From NCBI RefSeq assembly GCF_011758765.1, contig NZ_JAANOU010000001.1:124001-188000 (forward strand): a DNA stretch of 64,000 bases, given 5' to 3'. A program made the translations under genes and the position numbers. Under the pieces are notes generated by a model. That model saw nothing but the letters and a program-made list of their open reading frames with translations, was not told the DNA's origin and ran no database searches. Shown piece after piece: positions 42,357 through 49,649 of this stretch; within the stretch, counting starts at the first letter, position 1; each line of letters opens with the position of its first letter. The DNA comes from Amycolatopsis viridis (GTDB lineage: Bacteria > Actinomycetota > Actinomycetes > Mycobacteriales > Pseudonocardiaceae).

Positions 42357-43496
42357 TCAGGCGGCGCTTTCCTCGTCGCGGGAAACGCCGGCCAGGTCCC
42401 GGCAGTCCTGTATCGCGCCCTCGGCCTGCTCGGCGGTGTGCCGGCCGAGCCCGCAAGCGGTCGACACCGCGGTCGCCTGCCGTCCGAAGGCGTCCTCGAA
42501 CAGACGCAGCGCCTCGCGCGACTCGGTGCCGCCATCGTGGTGCGCGACCCCGGCGTAGAGCTCGTATCCGGGACGCAGCTGCCGCAGCGGCCGGTAGAAC
42601 GCCTCGTCGGTGGACGGCGGGTGGTCGCCGAACGCGGCGGGCAGGTGCACCTTCGGCAAGCGGCGGCCGAGCTTCGCGGCGAGCGCGTTGAGGAACAGCA
42701 CCGCGGGGCCGAAGCTGTCCGGCGTCACCAACGAGCGGTGAGCGAGGTCGCCGTAGCACAGGTGCAGCACGACCTCGGCGTCCTGCGGGAAACCGGCCAG
42801 CAGGCCGGCCATCTTGCCGGCGAGCCACTTCGCTGCCAGCGGCCGCGCCGCCGCGGGCGCCGACCACAGAACGACCAAGACACTCGGCGCTTCGACCTGG
42901 AACACCACGTTCTCGCCGTGCGAGTCGTGGATGGCGCGCACGTCGTCCAGCACCGCCGTGCGGAACACCGGGTAGAGCCGCAGCATCGACGCCATGGCCC
43001 CGAGTCGCTGCCCGACCGGGAGCTTCGGCAACACCCTCGGGTTCGCCAGCGCGAACGTCGTCAGGTCGAGCGGGCTGGGGATGCCCACCTGGAAACGCAG
43101 CTGGTCCGCCCCCGCCCGCCGCCGGACCTCCTCGGCGAGGCCGATCCACCCCTCGACGTCCTGGCGCCGCTGGAGCGACACGTGCTCCGGCTGGAGCTTG
43201 ACGCCCTTCGCGACCCGGTACATCGGCACCCGGTCGTAGTCGCTGCTGTCGCCGTCGGCGACGATCTCGAACACGCGCCGCGCCGACGAGGGGTCCTCGA
43301 CATCCCGCAACCCGTGCAACCACTGCACGATCCAGTCCGGGTCGCCGTCGCACGGCAGCGCGGTCAACGCGACCGGCGCCCCACCGTCTGCCTGGCCGTC
43401 GACCGCCGACGAGTCGACCAGCCACTTCATCCCGGTTTCCGCGTCCGGGGCTACCGCGGGCGGCAGGCTGCCCACCGCGTGAATCAGTCGAGACAC
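42357..43496 (-). CDS. MetE/UROD-superfamily-like protein
   Basis: 379 residues with a TIM-barrel layout reminiscent of cobalamin-independent methionine synthase C-terminal domains: VGIPSPLDL, VFQVEAPSVLVVLWS, EVVLHLCYGDLAHR and, near the end, VSTACGLGRHTAEQA. The expected zinc ligands are only partly recognisable, so catalytic methyl transfer is uncertain. GTG start chosen where the protein begins VSRLIHAVGSLP. Single gene flanked by a terminator and a parS-like site. Confidence 0.7.
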   Translation of the reverse strand: MSRLIHAVGSLPPAVAPDAETGMKWLVDSSAVDGQADGGAPVALTALPCDGDPDWIVQWLHGLRDVEDPSSARRVFEIVADGDSSDYDRVPMYRVAKGVKLQPEHVSLQRRQDVEGWIGLAEEVRRRAGADQLRFQVGIPSPLDLTTFALANPRVLPKLPVGQRLGAMASMLRLYPVFRTAVLDDVRAIHDSHGENVVFQVEAPSVLVVLWSAPAAARPLAAKWLAGKMAGLLAGFPQDAEVVLHLCYGDLAHRSLVTPDSFGPAVLFLNALAAKLGRRLPKVHLPAAFGDHPPSTDEAFYRPLRQLRPGYELYAGVAHHDGGTESREALRLFEDAFGRQATAVSTACGLGRHTAEQAEGAIQDCRDLAGVSRDEESAA

Positions 43497-43583
43497 CCAG
43501 GTTCCTTTCGCTGTGCCTGGGATGAGTGAACCATCACACCGCCCGGGGACGTCATCCCCGTACCGGGGAAGATCGTGATCGCC

Positions 43584-43597
43584 GTTCCACGTGGAAC
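43584..43597. other. parS-like ParB binding site
   Basis: Perfect 14-base palindrome GTTCCACGTGGAAC, matching the actinobacterial and Bacillus parS pattern GTTYCACGTGRAAC. It lies in an intergenic gap about 16 kb from oriC, where origin-proximal parS sites are expected for ParB loading and chromosome segregation. Confidence 0.75.
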
Positions 43598-43609
43598 CAG
43601 GTCCGCGGT

Positions 43610-44467
43610 CTAGACCCCTCGGACAGCCTGCACGTCGAAGCGGAGTTCGACGGTCGAACCGACCACAACCAGGCCCTTCGCCAGCGTCTGCTGCCAGTTG
43701 ATGGTGAAGTCCTCGCGGTGCAGCTCGGCCTTGGCGACGGCGCCGAGGCGGTCGCCGTTCCAGGACCGGAGCCCGAGGTAGGTGGCATCCAGGCGCACGC
43801 CCCGGCTCGCGCCGCGCAGGTTGAGCGTGCCGTCGATCTGCCACCGGTCGCCGGCCACCCGCTGGGCGCGGTCGCTGTAGAAGTGGATCTTCGGGAAGCG
43901 CTCGACGTCCAGGAAGTCGGGCGAGCGCAGGTGCTCGTCCCGCTTCTCGGCGGCGGTGTCGATGCTGGCCGAGTCGATGACGACCTCGATGGACGAGTCC
44001 TCGATCCGCTCGCCGACGCGGATGCTGCCGTGGAACCGGGTGAACCGGCCGTGGACGCGCGACAGCCCGATGTGCCGCGCGACGAAGCGGATCGAGGTGT
44101 GGTCGGGGTCGATCACCCACCGGCCCGGTCCCGGCGGGCGGATGCTCGCGTCGGGGACCAGCTCGACGTCGCCGAGGGCGGTGTGTTCACCGCTCGCGAC
44201 GTCGACCGTGTGGCTCGCTTCGCGGTAGCCGCCCGTGGTGAGCGTGACCTGGTAGGTCCCGGTGGCCGCCGTGACGACCGCGAGGCCGTAGTCGTCGGAC
44301 ACGGCCCGGAAGACGCGCGGGCTGCGCCGGTGCCGGAGGACCATCTCGACACCGGCCAGCGGGTTGCCCGCCTCGTCCCGCAGCCGGGCGCTCACCAGAC
44401 CGGCGCCCGCCGCGAACGTGACCGGCTCACCCTGGCGGCCGGCACGACGGCGCAGGCGGCTGAACAT
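43610..44467 (-). CDS. YceI-family protein with N-terminal carboxypeptidase-regulatory-like domain
   Basis: 285 residues. Residues 25-105 form a CarboxypepD_reg-like beta sandwich (ARLRDEAGNPLAGVEMVLRH, TGTYQVTLTTGGY). Residues 113-285 form a YceI lipocalin-like barrel (RWVIDPDHTSIRFVARHIGLS; SPDFLDVERFPKIHFYSD). YceI proteins bind polyprenyl or amphipathic lipids. No signal peptide is evident, which is usual for actinobacterial members. Monocistronic. Confidence 0.9.
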   Translation of the reverse strand: MFSRLRRRAGRQGEPVTFAAGAGLVSARLRDEAGNPLAGVEMVLRHRRSPRVFRAVSDDYGLAVVTAATGTYQVTLTTGGYREASHTVDVASGEHTALGDVELVPDASIRPPGPGRWVIDPDHTSIRFVARHIGLSRVHGRFTRFHGSIRVGERIEDSSIEVVIDSASIDTAAEKRDEHLRSPDFLDVERFPKIHFYSDRAQRVAGDRWQIDGTLNLRGASRGVRLDATYLGLRSWNGDRLGAVAKAELHREDFTINWQQTLAKGLVVVGSTVELRFDVQAVRGV

Positions 44468-44592
44468 CTGGCACGCTCCCCTTGGTCGGTGGTCCGTAGG
44501 CGACCCTAACCAGCGGAATCGAATTTCGTGACCCCCTGGTTACCAGCGTCACCGTGACGGAACGCCCCGATCACGCGGCGAGCGATGCCGCC

Positions 44593-45549
44593 CTACCGCG
44601 GGTTGTCCCGCAGCCAGCTCAGCACCTGTCCCGCGTGCTCGCCGGGCGGGAAGATCGGGTAGAAGACGTGCTCGATCACGCCGTCGCGGATGATCAGCGT
44701 CAGCCGCTTGTAGAGCGTCATCCCAGCGGCCTCGAAGGTGGGCAGGTCGAGCGCGCGGGCCAGGCTCCGGTCCGGATCGGACAGCATCGGGAACGGCAGG
44801 TGGAGCCGTTCGACGACCTCACGCTGGTATTCGCTGTCCTGAGTGGACAAGCCGAACACGGCGACCGCGCCGGCGGCCAGGAGGTCCTGGTGGTGGTCAC
44901 GGAATCCGCAGGCCTCGGGGGTGCAGCCGCGTGCTCCCGGGATCGCGTCCCAGCCCTCGGGCAGGTCGACACCCGGCCGGCCGGTGAGCGGGTAGATGTA
45001 GACCACCGTGCGGCCGGCCCCGAGCTCGTCGAGGCGGATCGTCTCGCCGCCGGTGCCGAGCAGTGCCAGCTCCGGCAGCTTCATCCCGGGCAGGTGAGCG
45101 GCCGCGCCGTCGTCTTCGGGCACGGGCAGGTCAGCCGGCAGGTTCGTGTAGTCGGTCATCAGGTCCATCCCTTCGTCGGCTGGTGAGACGCCGCTGTTGC
45201 GGTGCGCGGCCACCTGCAGATGCGCGATCAGCTTCGCCCGGCGGGCCGTGAGCCCCTCGATCCGCTGCGTGAGCTCACGGATCGCGTCCCGATAGCCCGC
45301 CAGCGACGCCGGGCAGTCGTCCCCGTGCGTGTGGCCGGCCACCAGGCACTCCAGGAACGGGCGGGTGCGCTCCACCGGGATTCCGAGACTGCTGAGCGCG
45401 CGGATCTCCTGCGCCAGCCGGACGTCGTGCTCGTCGTAGTCCCGGTAGCCGTTTGCCCGTCGCGCGGGCGTGAGCAATCCCAGCGATTCGTAGTACCGCA
45501 CCGCTTTGGTCGTGACACCCGCCCGCCGCGCCAGCTCACCGATCTGCAT
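44593..45549 (-). CDS. MerR-type regulator fused to a peroxiredoxin domain
   Basis: 318 residues in one frame. Residues 1-110 are a MerR DNA-binding domain (IGELARRAGVTTKAVRYYES) and dimerisation helix with Cys68 and Cys79 in the region ECLVAGHTHGDDCP, resembling metal or redox-sensing MerR ends. From about 131 a complete AhpC/Bcp-like thioredoxin-fold domain follows (VVYIYPLTGRPG, then peroxidatic-type Cys209 and Cys214 in GARGCTPEACGF, and LSTQDSEYQREV). Met131 opens a segment that looks like a normal redoxin N-terminus, so an internal start may yield a free redoxin. Preceded by its own MerR-type promoter and GGAGGTGAG. Confidence 0.88.
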   Translation of the reverse strand: MQIGELARRAGVTTKAVRYYESLGLLTPARRANGYRDYDEHDVRLAQEIRALSSLGIPVERTRPFLECLVAGHTHGDDCPASLAGYRDAIRELTQRIEGLTARRAKLIAHLQVAAHRNSGVSPADEGMDLMTDYTNLPADLPVPEDDGAAAHLPGMKLPELALLGTGGETIRLDELGAGRTVVYIYPLTGRPGVDLPEGWDAIPGARGCTPEACGFRDHHQDLLAAGAVAVFGLSTQDSEYQREVVERLHLPFPMLSDPDRSLARALDLPTFEAAGMTLYKRLTLIIRDGVIEHVFYPIFPPGEHAGQVLSWLRDNPR

Positions 45550-45565
45550 GCCTCTCACCTCCGCG

Positions 45566-45597
45566 AACATAAACCTTGCCCTAGAGGGCAGGGTCAA
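45566..45597 (-). promoter_or_regulatory. MerR-type promoter of the MerR-redoxin gene
   Basis: On the minus strand TTGACC is followed after 19-20 bases by TTATGTT; the spacer holds a near-perfect inverted repeat (CCTTGCCCT/AGGGCAGGG on the plus strand, one mismatch, 45574-45593). Overlong spacer plus dyad is diagnostic of MerR activation and implies autoregulation. Confidence 0.75.
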
Positions 45598-45657
45598 GTC
45601 GCGTCGAGGGGCAGCAACCCGCCTTCCCCGGGGTGTCCAGCCGGTTGGGGTGGGGCG

Positions 45658-46025
45658 GTGCACTCCGTGATCAGCTGGGGTGTGATCGGCTACGGGGCTC
45701 TGCTGTCAGCGATCGTGGCGGCCGTCCTGCTGGTCACCACCCGGCGGCAGCGGCTTCCCGTCGCGATCACCGGTGCACTGGCCGCGGCGGCGGGTCCGTT
45801 GGCGTGCAACGCCATCCTGGGTGCACCCACAGCCGCTTCACCGACGCACCGATCAAGGTGTTCCCCGTGAGCTGGCAGGACACCGGCTCCGCGGTGTTCA
45901 CCCTCGCCGAGGGCTTCCTCGCGCTGTCACTCGGCCCCCTGCGCACCAGTCCCGCCGTTCGCGTGGTCACCCCCGCGGCACTGGCTGCGCTCGCCGCACT
46001 CCTGGTCGATGTCTACCTGTATTGA
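45658..46025 (+). pseudogene. Four-helix membrane protein gene with a frameshift
   Basis: A GTG-initiated frame encodes two membrane helices (ISWGVIGYGALLSAIVAAVLL; ITGALAAAAGPLACNAIL) and then runs off sense near 45820. The next frame continues as THSRFTDAPIKVFPVSWQDTGSAVFTLAEGF and two further helices to a stop at 46025. Joining the frames gives about 122 residues. Either a real disruption or a sequencing error; no programmed slippery site is obvious. Family not recognised. Confidence 0.6.
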
Positions 46026-46038
46026 GCGAACGGCACCA

Positions 46039-46233
46039 TCAGCCGCCCCGCTGCTCGTCGAGGGCGACGAGCTGCTTCGACAGCCGCACGCCCTCCATGA
46101 TGTCCGGCGCATCCAGCGGCGCGCCCGCCGACGACTTGAGCGCCGCATCCTGGCGGAGCCGCGCCAAAGCCTTCTCGCCGTCCGTCAGCCAATCCAGGAC
46201 GTTCCTGGGCCGGGCAGGTGACTGGTTGGTCAT
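46039..46233 (-). CDS. Small hypothetical protein
   Basis: 64 residues, hydrophilic and helical (VLDWLTDGEKALARLRQD; EGVRLSKQLVALDEQ). A GGGAGA ribosome site lies six bases before the ATG. No family recognised. Tail-to-tail with the frameshifted membrane gene. Confidence 0.5.
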   Translation of the reverse strand: MTNQSPARPRNVLDWLTDGEKALARLRQDAALKSSAGAPLDAPDIMEGVRLSKQLVALDEQRGG

Positions 46234-46300
46234 CGCGAGTCTCCCTTCACGCGAAAGCCGGTCCGGAGCTTCCCCCTCCAGACCGGCATGCCCGCGATGC

Positions 46301-46331
46301 TAGAACAGGTGTTCGACGAACACAAGTTCGA
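46301..46331. promoter_or_regulatory. Two overlapping LexA-type SOS boxes
   Basis: TAGAACAGGTGTTCGA and ACGAACACAAGTTCGA share one base. Each matches the actinobacterial LexA consensus TCGAACnnnnGTTCGA at 11 of 12 fixed positions. They lie 80-110 bases before the dihydrofolate reductase-family gene, suggesting damage-inducible control. Confidence 0.55.
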
Positions 46332-46411
46332 AGAGTTTTCCTCGCCGCGGAAGGCTGCCACCATCACCAGGATCGAGCTCGCGACGGGGGAAGAACGGAT
46401 GGAGGCGCGGG

Positions 46412-46969
46412 ATGCGGAAGTTGATTCTGGGTTTTTACGTGTCGCTCGACGGCAAGAGCGCTGACGGCGACAACGGGATCCGGGACGTCATGATGAGCAT
46501 CGACGACCCCGAGCAGGAGCGGTACTTCGTCGACCGGCTGTGGGAAGCCGGCGCCTTCCTCATGGGCCGGAACACCTACGAGATCATGGCCGGTTACTGG
46601 CCCAACGCGGACCACCCGTCCGCCAAGGCGATGAACGAGATCCCCAAGGTCGTGTTCTCCCGCACGCTGAAGTCGGCCGACGACTGGCCGGAGACCCGGA
46701 TCGCCAGCGGCGACACGGCAGCGGAGATCGCCAAGCTCAAGGCCGAGCCCGGCAAGGACCTCGTCGCCGCCGGCGGCACCCGGTTCGTGCACTCGCTGAT
46801 CAAGCTCGGTGTGGTCGACGAGTACCGGCTATGGGTGCTCCCCGCGGTCACGGGCAAGGGTGCGGCCCTGTTCCCGGAACTGGACGAGGCGGTGAAGCTG
46901 CGCCTGGTGAAGAGCACGGCCTTCCCGTCCGGGATCCTCGAACTGGTGTACACACCGGCCGGCAAGTAG
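46412..46969 (+). CDS. Dihydrofolate reductase-family (RibD C-terminal-like) protein
   Basis: 185 residues. N-terminal LILGFYVSLDGKSAD, central LMGRNTYEIMAGYWP, VVFSRTLKSADDW and late VAAGGTRFVHSLIKLGVVDEYRLWVLP are the hallmarks of the RibD-C/DHFR-like NADPH-binding fold common in actinobacteria. Biological substrate usually unknown; it is not the housekeeping FolA. Tandem LexA-like boxes lie upstream and a long terminator follows. Confidence 0.88.
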   Translation: MRKLILGFYVSLDGKSADGDNGIRDVMMSIDDPEQERYFVDRLWEAGAFLMGRNTYEIMAGYWPNADHPSAKAMNEIPKVVFSRTLKSADDWPETRIASGDTAAEIAKLKAEPGKDLVAAGGTRFVHSLIKLGVVDEYRLWVLPAVTGKGAALFPELDEAVKLRLVKSTAFPSGILELVYTPAGK

Positions 46970-47009
46970 GCCTGCGGCGCCCCGGGTCATGATCCGGGGC
47001 GCCGCAGGC
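46970..47009. terminator. Bidirectional terminator between convergent genes
   Basis: Sixteen-base perfect stem GCCTGCGGCGCCCCGG and complement with an eight-base loop, between the convergent DHFR-family and acetyltransferase genes. Confidence 0.85.
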
Positions 47010-47013
47010 GGGA

Positions 47014-47616
47014 TCAGACGCCGAACGCGGCGGGATACCGGATGGTGCCCGCCGGGACGGGGCGGGTGTCGTCCAGAGCCAGGGCCATCATCGCTTCGTC
47101 AGGGACTTCGAAGGGCGCTCGGATCCCGAAGCCGGAGGCTGGCGTGAAGCCGAACCGCGGGTAGTAGGTGGCGTGGCCCAGGACCGTAACGAGGTTTTCT
47201 CCCGCGGCTCGGGCAGCGGCCAAGGCGGCGCGGATGGCCGCGGAACCGGCACCGCCTCGCTGGGCTGAGGGCAGCACCGCGCACGGGCCCAGAGTGAGGG
47301 CCGGTTGGCCGTCGATGTGGCAGCGGGTGAGCAGCGCATACCCGGCGGGGGCGCCATCGGGCGCGGCGGCGACCATCGACAGGCCGTCGATCCACGCATC
47401 CGGGTCGGCGCGCAGGGCGTCGACGATGCCGGCCTCAGCGGGGGTGGGGAATGCCGCGAGGAGGATGTCTCGGACGGCGGGGACGTCGTCGGCAGTTTCG
47501 GGGCGGGCGATCCAGGTGGTCATGGTTCCGTTCGCAGTGGTGGAGTGGGGGTGGCGGAGGTGGGCCACGTCCAGGTCGGTGCCAGGGACGTGGTCGGGCG
47601 CGCCGGTGTCGTTCAT
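47014..47616 (-). CDS. GNAT-family N-acetyltransferase
   Basis: 200 residues from the coupled start. GNAT fold from about residue 32 (TTWIARPETADDVPAVRDIL), acetyl-CoA loop in QRGGAGSAAIRAAL, and LVTVLGHATYYPRFGFTPAS. The ATG overlaps the rsgA stop (ATGA), favouring this start; an internal ATG at 47523 would remove a 31-residue extension. Acyl acceptor unknown; similar YhbS-like enzymes modify small amines or proteins. Confidence 0.87.
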   Translation of the reverse strand: MNDTGAPDHVPGTDLDVAHLRHPHSTTANGTMTTWIARPETADDVPAVRDILLAAFPTPAEAGIVDALRADPDAWIDGLSMVAAAPDGAPAGYALLTRCHIDGQPALTLGPCAVLPSAQRGGAGSAAIRAALAAARAAGENLVTVLGHATYYPRFGFTPASGFGIRAPFEVPDEAMMALALDDTRPVPAGTIRYPAAFGV

Positions 47617-48698
47617 TGCCGGCGCTCCCGGAACTGGTAGGTGGCACGCAGGTGCCGCGTGATGTCCTTCTTGGCGGCCTCGCGCTCGGCGCGCAGCTGG
47701 GCGTCGGTGCGGGAAGCGGCGTAGGCGTTCTCCCTCAACAGCTGGCGGTAGCTGTCCAGACGGCGCTGCGGAACCGTGCCTGCCGTGACTGCGGCCCGCA
47801 CCGCGCAGCCGGGTTCGCTCACGTGTGCGCAGTCGGTGAACCGGCAGTTCTGTGCGAGGTGTTCGATCTCGGCGAAGGTCTGCTCCAGCCCGTCCTGGGC
47901 GTCGTGCAGGCCGATCGAGCGCAGACCAGGGGTGTCCAGCAGGACCCCGCCGCCGGGCAGCGGTACCAACTCCCGCCATGCGGTGGTGTGCCGCCCCTTG
48001 CCGTCCACGTCGCGCACGGCGCCCGTCGCCAGCCGGTCCTCGCCCAGCAGCTGGTTGCCCAGCGTGGACTTACCCGCTCCGGAGGGGCCCAGAAGCACGA
48101 TGGTGCCGTTCAGAACGGTCCTCAGGGTGGCCAGACCCAGCCCGGTCACGGCGCTGGTGACCACTACATCGGCGCCTGGTGCCACTTCGGACACCTCGGC
48201 TACGGCCAGCTGCACGTCGGCACACTGGTCGGCCTTGGTGAGCACCACGACCGGCTGGGCGCCGCTCTCCCAGGCCAGGGCGAGCATGCGTTCAGTCCTG
48301 CCGTGCTTCAGCGGACTACCCAGCGGCACCGTCACCACGACGGTGTCGATGTTGGCGGCCAAGACCTGGCCACGGGAGGTTCGCGAAGCGCTGGATCGCA
48401 CCAGGGCGGTGCGGCGCTCCAGCACCGCGTGCAGCACCGGCCCGTGGCTGGTGCTGGCAGGACGCAAGGCAGCCCAGTCACCCGTGCACGGCGGCGACGA
48501 CGGACCTCCCTGACCGGCGGTACCGGGGATCTCCGCACGGACGAACCCGGCACCGGTGATTGCTTCGCACGAGCCGCGTTCGGATCGCACAACGCGGGCC
48601 GGGACCAGTCCGGCATCCCGATGAGGCGCGAAGGCGTGCTCCCACGCCTCGTCCCAGCCGTAATCGACCGGGGCATGGTGAGAAGTGAATTGAGACAA
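47613..48698 (-). CDS. rsgA: Ribosome small subunit-dependent GTPase A
   Basis: Circularly permuted GTPase that assists late 30S maturation, 361 residues. N-terminal OB-like domain, then G4 (LTKAD) before G1 (GPSGAGKST) and G3 (DTPG), and a C-terminal zinc-binding module with CRFTDCAHVSEPGC. TTG start with AAGGG nine bases before it; that ribosome site is inside a small hairpin. Coupled to a GNAT gene. An upstream short open frame suggests leader-peptide control. Confidence 0.9.
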   Translation of the reverse strand: MSQFTSHHAPVDYGWDEAWEHAFAPHRDAGLVPARVVRSERGSCEAITGAGFVRAEIPGTAGQGGPSSPPCTGDWAALRPASTSHGPVLHAVLERRTALVRSSASRTSRGQVLAANIDTVVVTVPLGSPLKHGRTERMLALAWESGAQPVVVLTKADQCADVQLAVAEVSEVAPGADVVVTSAVTGLGLATLRTVLNGTIVLLGPSGAGKSTLGNQLLGEDRLATGAVRDVDGKGRHTTAWRELVPLPGGGVLLDTPGLRSIGLHDAQDGLEQTFAEIEHLAQNCRFTDCAHVSEPGCAVRAAVTAGTVPQRRLDSYRQLLRENAYAASRTDAQLRAEREAAKKDITRHLRATYQFRERRQ

Positions 48699-48707
48699 CG
48701 TTGGAGA

Positions 48708-48767
48708 CCCTTGGGTAGGGAACCCCGCTGAAGACGAAGCCCGTCCCCCTGAGCCGTCGAGCTCAGG
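48708..48767 (-). promoter_or_regulatory. Leader hairpins before rsgA (possible attenuator)
   Basis: Two elements in the minus-strand leader. CCTGAGC/GCTCAGG with a six-base loop (48748-48767) follows the leader frame. A second small hairpin (48708-48720, CCCT/AGGG, alternatively ACCC/GGGT) contains the AAGGG ribosome site of rsgA. Alternative pairing could expose or hide the site when a ribosome stalls on the leader. Confidence 0.4.
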
Positions 48768-48784
48768 ATGGGGTGGACGTCAGG

Positions 48785-48856
48785 TCAGACCGGGGTCCGG
48801 GACGTGAGGATGTTCCGGCGTGCACTGCACACGGCAGCGCCGTTCGCGGCGGACAT
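48785..48856 (-). CDS. Possible 23-residue leader peptide upstream of rsgA
   Basis: ATG preceded by an excellent ribosome site (GGAGGTGAG, four bases away); 23 sense codons beginning MSAANGAAVCSARRN and ending in a TGA 86 bases before the rsgA start. Arg and Ser rich, with one Cys. Its strong initiation signal and placement before hairpins are what a regulatory leader looks like; there is no protein-level evidence. Confidence 0.4.
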   Translation of the reverse strand: MSAANGAAVCSARRNILTSRTPV

Positions 48857-48988
48857 CAACTCACCTCCCTCTGGTCTCACGGACAACCCGGCTATGTCTA
48901 TCCCACTAAGGCCGACATGTCCATCTTCCGCTGCGGCTGTGCCTCGAACACGCCGCGGCGAGGCACACATAACCACGTCGTCGTCGAC

Positions 48989-49023
48989 CAGGTTCGAACC
49001 TGCGACACCCTCCCGGTAAGGGT
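48989..49023 (-). other. tRNA-like fragment (T arm and anticodon-type arm)
   Basis: Read on the minus strand: a stem ACCCT/AGGGT closing a seven-base loop, a four-base junction, and CAGGTTCGAACCTG, a consensus T arm. No D arm or paired acceptor is found and the loop lacks U33, so it is not a functional tRNA. It resembles the 3' half of a tRNA left by an integrated element. Confidence 0.4.
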
Positions 49024-49097
49024 CCGTACCTATACGTGGCGGGACCCGCGCACACTCCCCGTGCCCGTGAACCAGCCTCGTCCGTCCGGCTACGGGC

Positions 49098-49250
49098 ATG
49101 GTCTTGCCGGCCAGCGGGAGGGACCTGGACCCAACTCGCGTCGGGCGCGTTGCGCGGCAGGCCGCGGAGCTCCTGCGGAGGTCACTGCGAGACGTGCGAG
49201 CAGCACTTGAACAACAAGCTCGGACACGACAAGAGATCGAACTGACGTGA
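49098..49250 (+). CDS. Possible small helical protein
   Basis: 50 codons from an ATG to TGA with amphipathic composition (RVGRVARQAAELLRRSLRDV, RAALEQQ). No clear ribosome site. Could be the tail of a decayed gene in this eroded region. Weak support. Confidence 0.25.
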   Translation: MVLPASGRDLDPTRVGRVARQAAELLRRSLRDVRAALEQQARTRQEIELT

Positions 49251-49573
49251 GACTCGCAGGACCAACACCGTACTGGCGCCCTCACAACAGCGGGAACGTC
49301 GGTCGGTGATGACATCCGAGCGTCTGCCGGCGCACCTACGCTCTGGCGATCGACGAGCGGGCGACCCCAATGGGCGGGCGTCCGTTTTCCCTAAAGCTGG
49401 AAGCAGACGTCGGGCGTTGCAAGAGGACAGTTGCCGCACTCGCGGTAACCAGCGCCTCAACCGCAGGCGTCATAGCAGCCCCCGGCGGCCAGCGGATGCA
49501 ACCGGCGGAAACGGGCAGTCCGAACTGGCGAATTTTGCCATCTGTTAAATGCGGATGCACGGATATCGTAGTA
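49251..49573. other. Gene-poor, less GC-rich stretch
   Basis: About 320 bases with no convincing frame, RNA or hairpin. Base use is visibly more AT-rich than the surrounding core genes, especially after 49530, in keeping with foreign or decayed DNA. Confidence 0.4.
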
Positions 49574-49603
49574 TTGACGGATTGCTCAACAATACTCTAC
49601 GGT
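49574..49603 (+). promoter_or_regulatory. Promoter of the small secreted protein gene
   Basis: TTGACG and TACGGT separated by 18 bases, about 47 bases before the ATG. A GTATTG/CAATAC inverted repeat (49571-49595) overlaps it. Confidence 0.45.
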
Positions 49604-49649
49604 CCTCCACATCGTTGTTCTCGTTGCCGCCACGACCGAGGAGTCCCCA

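Noticed and set aside
48785..49315. A 176-residue minus-strand frame upstream of rsgA
   Set aside because: Only its last 23 codons have a good ribosome site; the upstream part has no domain and includes the translated tRNA-like fragment.
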